A stretch of 35,005 bases of DNA from NCBI GenBank assembly GCA_024637275.1, contig JAGXFS010000165.1:1-35005 (forward strand). The letters are read 5' to 3'. The notes under the pieces are model-generated. The model had not been told where the DNA came from and did no database searches. It saw only the letters and a program-made list of their open reading frames with translations. Both the position numbers and the translations under genes were made by a program. This DNA is from Acidimicrobiia bacterium. Lineage in GTDB: Bacteria > Actinomycetota > Acidimicrobiia > Spongiisociales > JAENVV01. Positions 33,885 through 35,005 of this stretch are shown here, one piece after another; positions within the stretch are counted from its first letter, which is position 1; each line of letters begins with the position of its first letter.

Positions 33885-34795
33885 AGGTTCGCCGGGCTTG
33901 ACGGGTGCCGGAGCTTGGCAAGCGCCTTCGACTCAATCTGACGGATCCGTTCCCTGGTGAGGCTGAAGTGTTTGCCAACTTGATCGAGGGTGCAGGGCAC
34001 GTCCGAGTTCAAGCCGTACCGCATCTCGAGTACCAGACGTTCCCGTTCGGTCAGTCGTTGCAGGAAGCGTTGCACGTCGGCAGATTGGAATGCTGCCGCG
34101 ACAGCTTCGAATGGCGCTTCGGCGGCCATATCCTCGATGAAGTCGCCAAGCACGGCGTCGTCCTCGCCGACCGGCTCAAAAATCGAAATCGGTTCGGGCG
34201 CGTACTTCTTGGCTTCACGAACTTTGGCAGCTGAGATCCCCGCTTCAAGGGCGATCTCATCGGTGGTCGGGGGATGGCCCGCATGCTTGAACAGGTGCTG
34301 TTCGGTGTACCGGACCAGGCTGATCGTGTCGATCATGTGGACAGGCACCCGAATGGTGCGGCCCTTGTCGGCGATGGCCCGGGTGATGGCCTGGCGGATC
34401 CACCAGGTGGCGTATGTGGAGAACTTGAATCCTTTGCGGTATTCAAACTTCTCGACCGCCCGAATTAGTCCGAGGTTGCCTTCCTGGATGAGATCGAGGA
34501 GGGGGAGCGATGCCTTCGAATACCGTTTGGCAATTGACACGACCAGTCGCAGGTTGGCGTTGATGAACGCCTGGCGAGCTTCGAAGCCTTTACGAATCGC
34601 TCGTTCAAGCTTGACTCTCTCGCGGACGGTGCGCTCCTCGTGTGAGTCGAGCAGTTCGGCGGCCTCGCGCCCCAGTTCGATCGCTTTGGCGAGTTCGACC
34701 TCTTGGTCGCCGGTGATGAGTGCGAACGAACCGACACTGTCCAGGTAACGCCGGAGGTCTTCGTTGCCTTCAGGACCTTGTGATCTGGCCGTCAT
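33863..34795 (-). CDS. RNA polymerase principal-type sigma factor (group 1/2 sigma-70)
   Basis: 310 residues. Region 1.2 is near the N-terminus (DLRRYLDSVG). Region 2 reads NLRLVVSIAKRY, then LLDLIQEGNLGLIRAVEKFEY and the -10-recognition stretch FSTYATWWIRQAI. Region 3 begins near IRVPVHM, and region 4 has MRYGL, then LTRERIRQIESKALAKLRHP. It lacks the long acidic N-terminus of many primary sigma factors, so it may be a group 2 factor (SigB/HrdA-like), though a short SigA is possible. Its place beside whiB7 is notable because WhiB7 works by binding principal sigma region 4. Confidence 0.93.
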   Translation of the reverse strand: MTARSQGPEGNEDLRRYLDSVGSFALITGDQEVELAKAIELGREAAELLDSHEERTVRERVKLERAIRKGFEARQAFINANLRLVVSIAKRYSKASLPLLDLIQEGNLGLIRAVEKFEYRKGFKFSTYATWWIRQAITRAIADKGRTIRVPVHMIDTISLVRYTEQHLFKHAGHPPTTDEIALEAGISAAKVREAKKYAPEPISIFEPVGEDDAVLGDFIEDMAAEAPFEAVAAAFQSADVQRFLQRLTERERLVLEMRYGLNSDVPCTLDQVGKHFSLTRERIRQIESKALAKLRHPSSPANLRRLFAG

Positions 34796-34911
34796 TGAGC
34801 GTCGCTTTGTTTAGGGGGAAGCGTCGCGGATAGTACCGACAGGACCACCGAAGTTTGTGTCTTTCAATCGAGTTGGACACCAGGGGAGCGGTGTGGTCTC
34901 ATATGGCGGAC

Positions 34912-34987
34912 GGGGACGTAGCTCAGTTGGGAGAGCGCTGCCCTTACAAGGCAGAGGTCGTCGGTTCGAGCCCGGCCGTCCCCACCA
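34912..34987 (+). tRNA. tRNA-Val (anticodon TAC)
   Basis: The cloverleaf is complete. The acceptor stem GGGGACG pairs perfectly with CGTCCCC (34977-34983), followed by discriminator A and an encoded CCA. The anticodon stem CTGCC/GGCAG encloses loop CTTACAA with anticodon TAC, which reads valine codon GTA and related codons. The T-arm has TTCGAGC. The gene is divergent from the sigma factor gene. Confidence 0.96.
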
Positions 34988-35005
34988 CCGCGAAACCCCT
35001 GCTCA

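Noticed and set aside
34796-34911. Promoters for the sigma gene and tRNA-Val
   Set aside because: Candidate boxes (TACTAT on the minus strand, TTGGAC on the plus strand) are present but the partner elements or spacing are poor, so no feature is claimed.

Overview
This is a GC-rich actinobacterial chromosome segment. A WhiB-family regulator, PspC/LuxR-type signalling genes, many lipobox proteins and a class III cyclase fused to an ATPase and TPR-like region support that. The gene mix would suit Acidimicrobiia or a related deep-branching environmental lineage, but the class assignment is inference. About 24 well-supported protein genes, a 29-codon leader ORF and one tRNA were found, with no insertion sequence, prophage or CRISPR array. 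No gene-free stretch exceeds 300 bases.

Layout. 1-3900 is the 3' part of a very large secreted repeat protein that ends in a membrane anchor and a hairpin terminator. 3960-9104 holds a lipoprotein of unknown role, a membrane-anchored endonuclease/exonuclease/phosphatase-like protein, an Fpg/Nei DNA glycosylase, a CAP/SCP-domain secreted protein and a DUF3179 lipoprotein. 9322-12800 is an envelope-sensing locus: a PspC protein plus a small membrane protein, divergent from a PspC-histidine kinase and LuxR-type response regulator, with two dyads between the divergent genes. 12865-17373 is a complete, overlapping oleABCD operon for long-chain olefin synthesis. 17522-19520 holds a decayed-looking domain fragment and a lipoprotein with two DsbA-like domains. 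19737-25078 has a zinc-ribbon/cyclase/AAA ATPase signalling protein and a secreted VWA protein. 25359-27369 has an NTF2-like protein with a probable frameshift at its start, a PlsC-type acyltransferase and a SixA-type phosphatase. 27483-30044 is transaldolase and glucose-6-phosphate dehydrogenase (pentose phosphate pathway). 30090-33282 has a small secreted cysteine protein, a thioredoxin-like lipoprotein and a large glycosidase-like lipoprotein. 33276-34987 has whiB7 with its leader, a principal-type sigma factor and tRNA-Val.

Two items stand out. First, the thioredoxin-like lipoprotein at 30492-31040 carries an in-frame TGA exactly where the first cysteine of the CxxC site belongs (W-U-P-Y-C). 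A stem-loop with bacterial SECIS geometry follows directly, and the same gene ends in a second, ordinary TGA. It is best read as a selenoprotein that standard gene calling would split in two. Second, the whiB7 gene has a full attenuation-type leader: an AT-rich element before a -35/-10 promoter, a short ORF with a strong Shine-Dalgarno, and mutually exclusive antiterminator and terminator helices. That is the architecture known for antibiotic-inducible whiB7 in mycobacteria and streptomycetes.

Smaller oddities include a cyclase gene with ATC where an ATG start is expected, a 21-bp perfect stem-loop, and a pilus-like domain remnant with no usable start.
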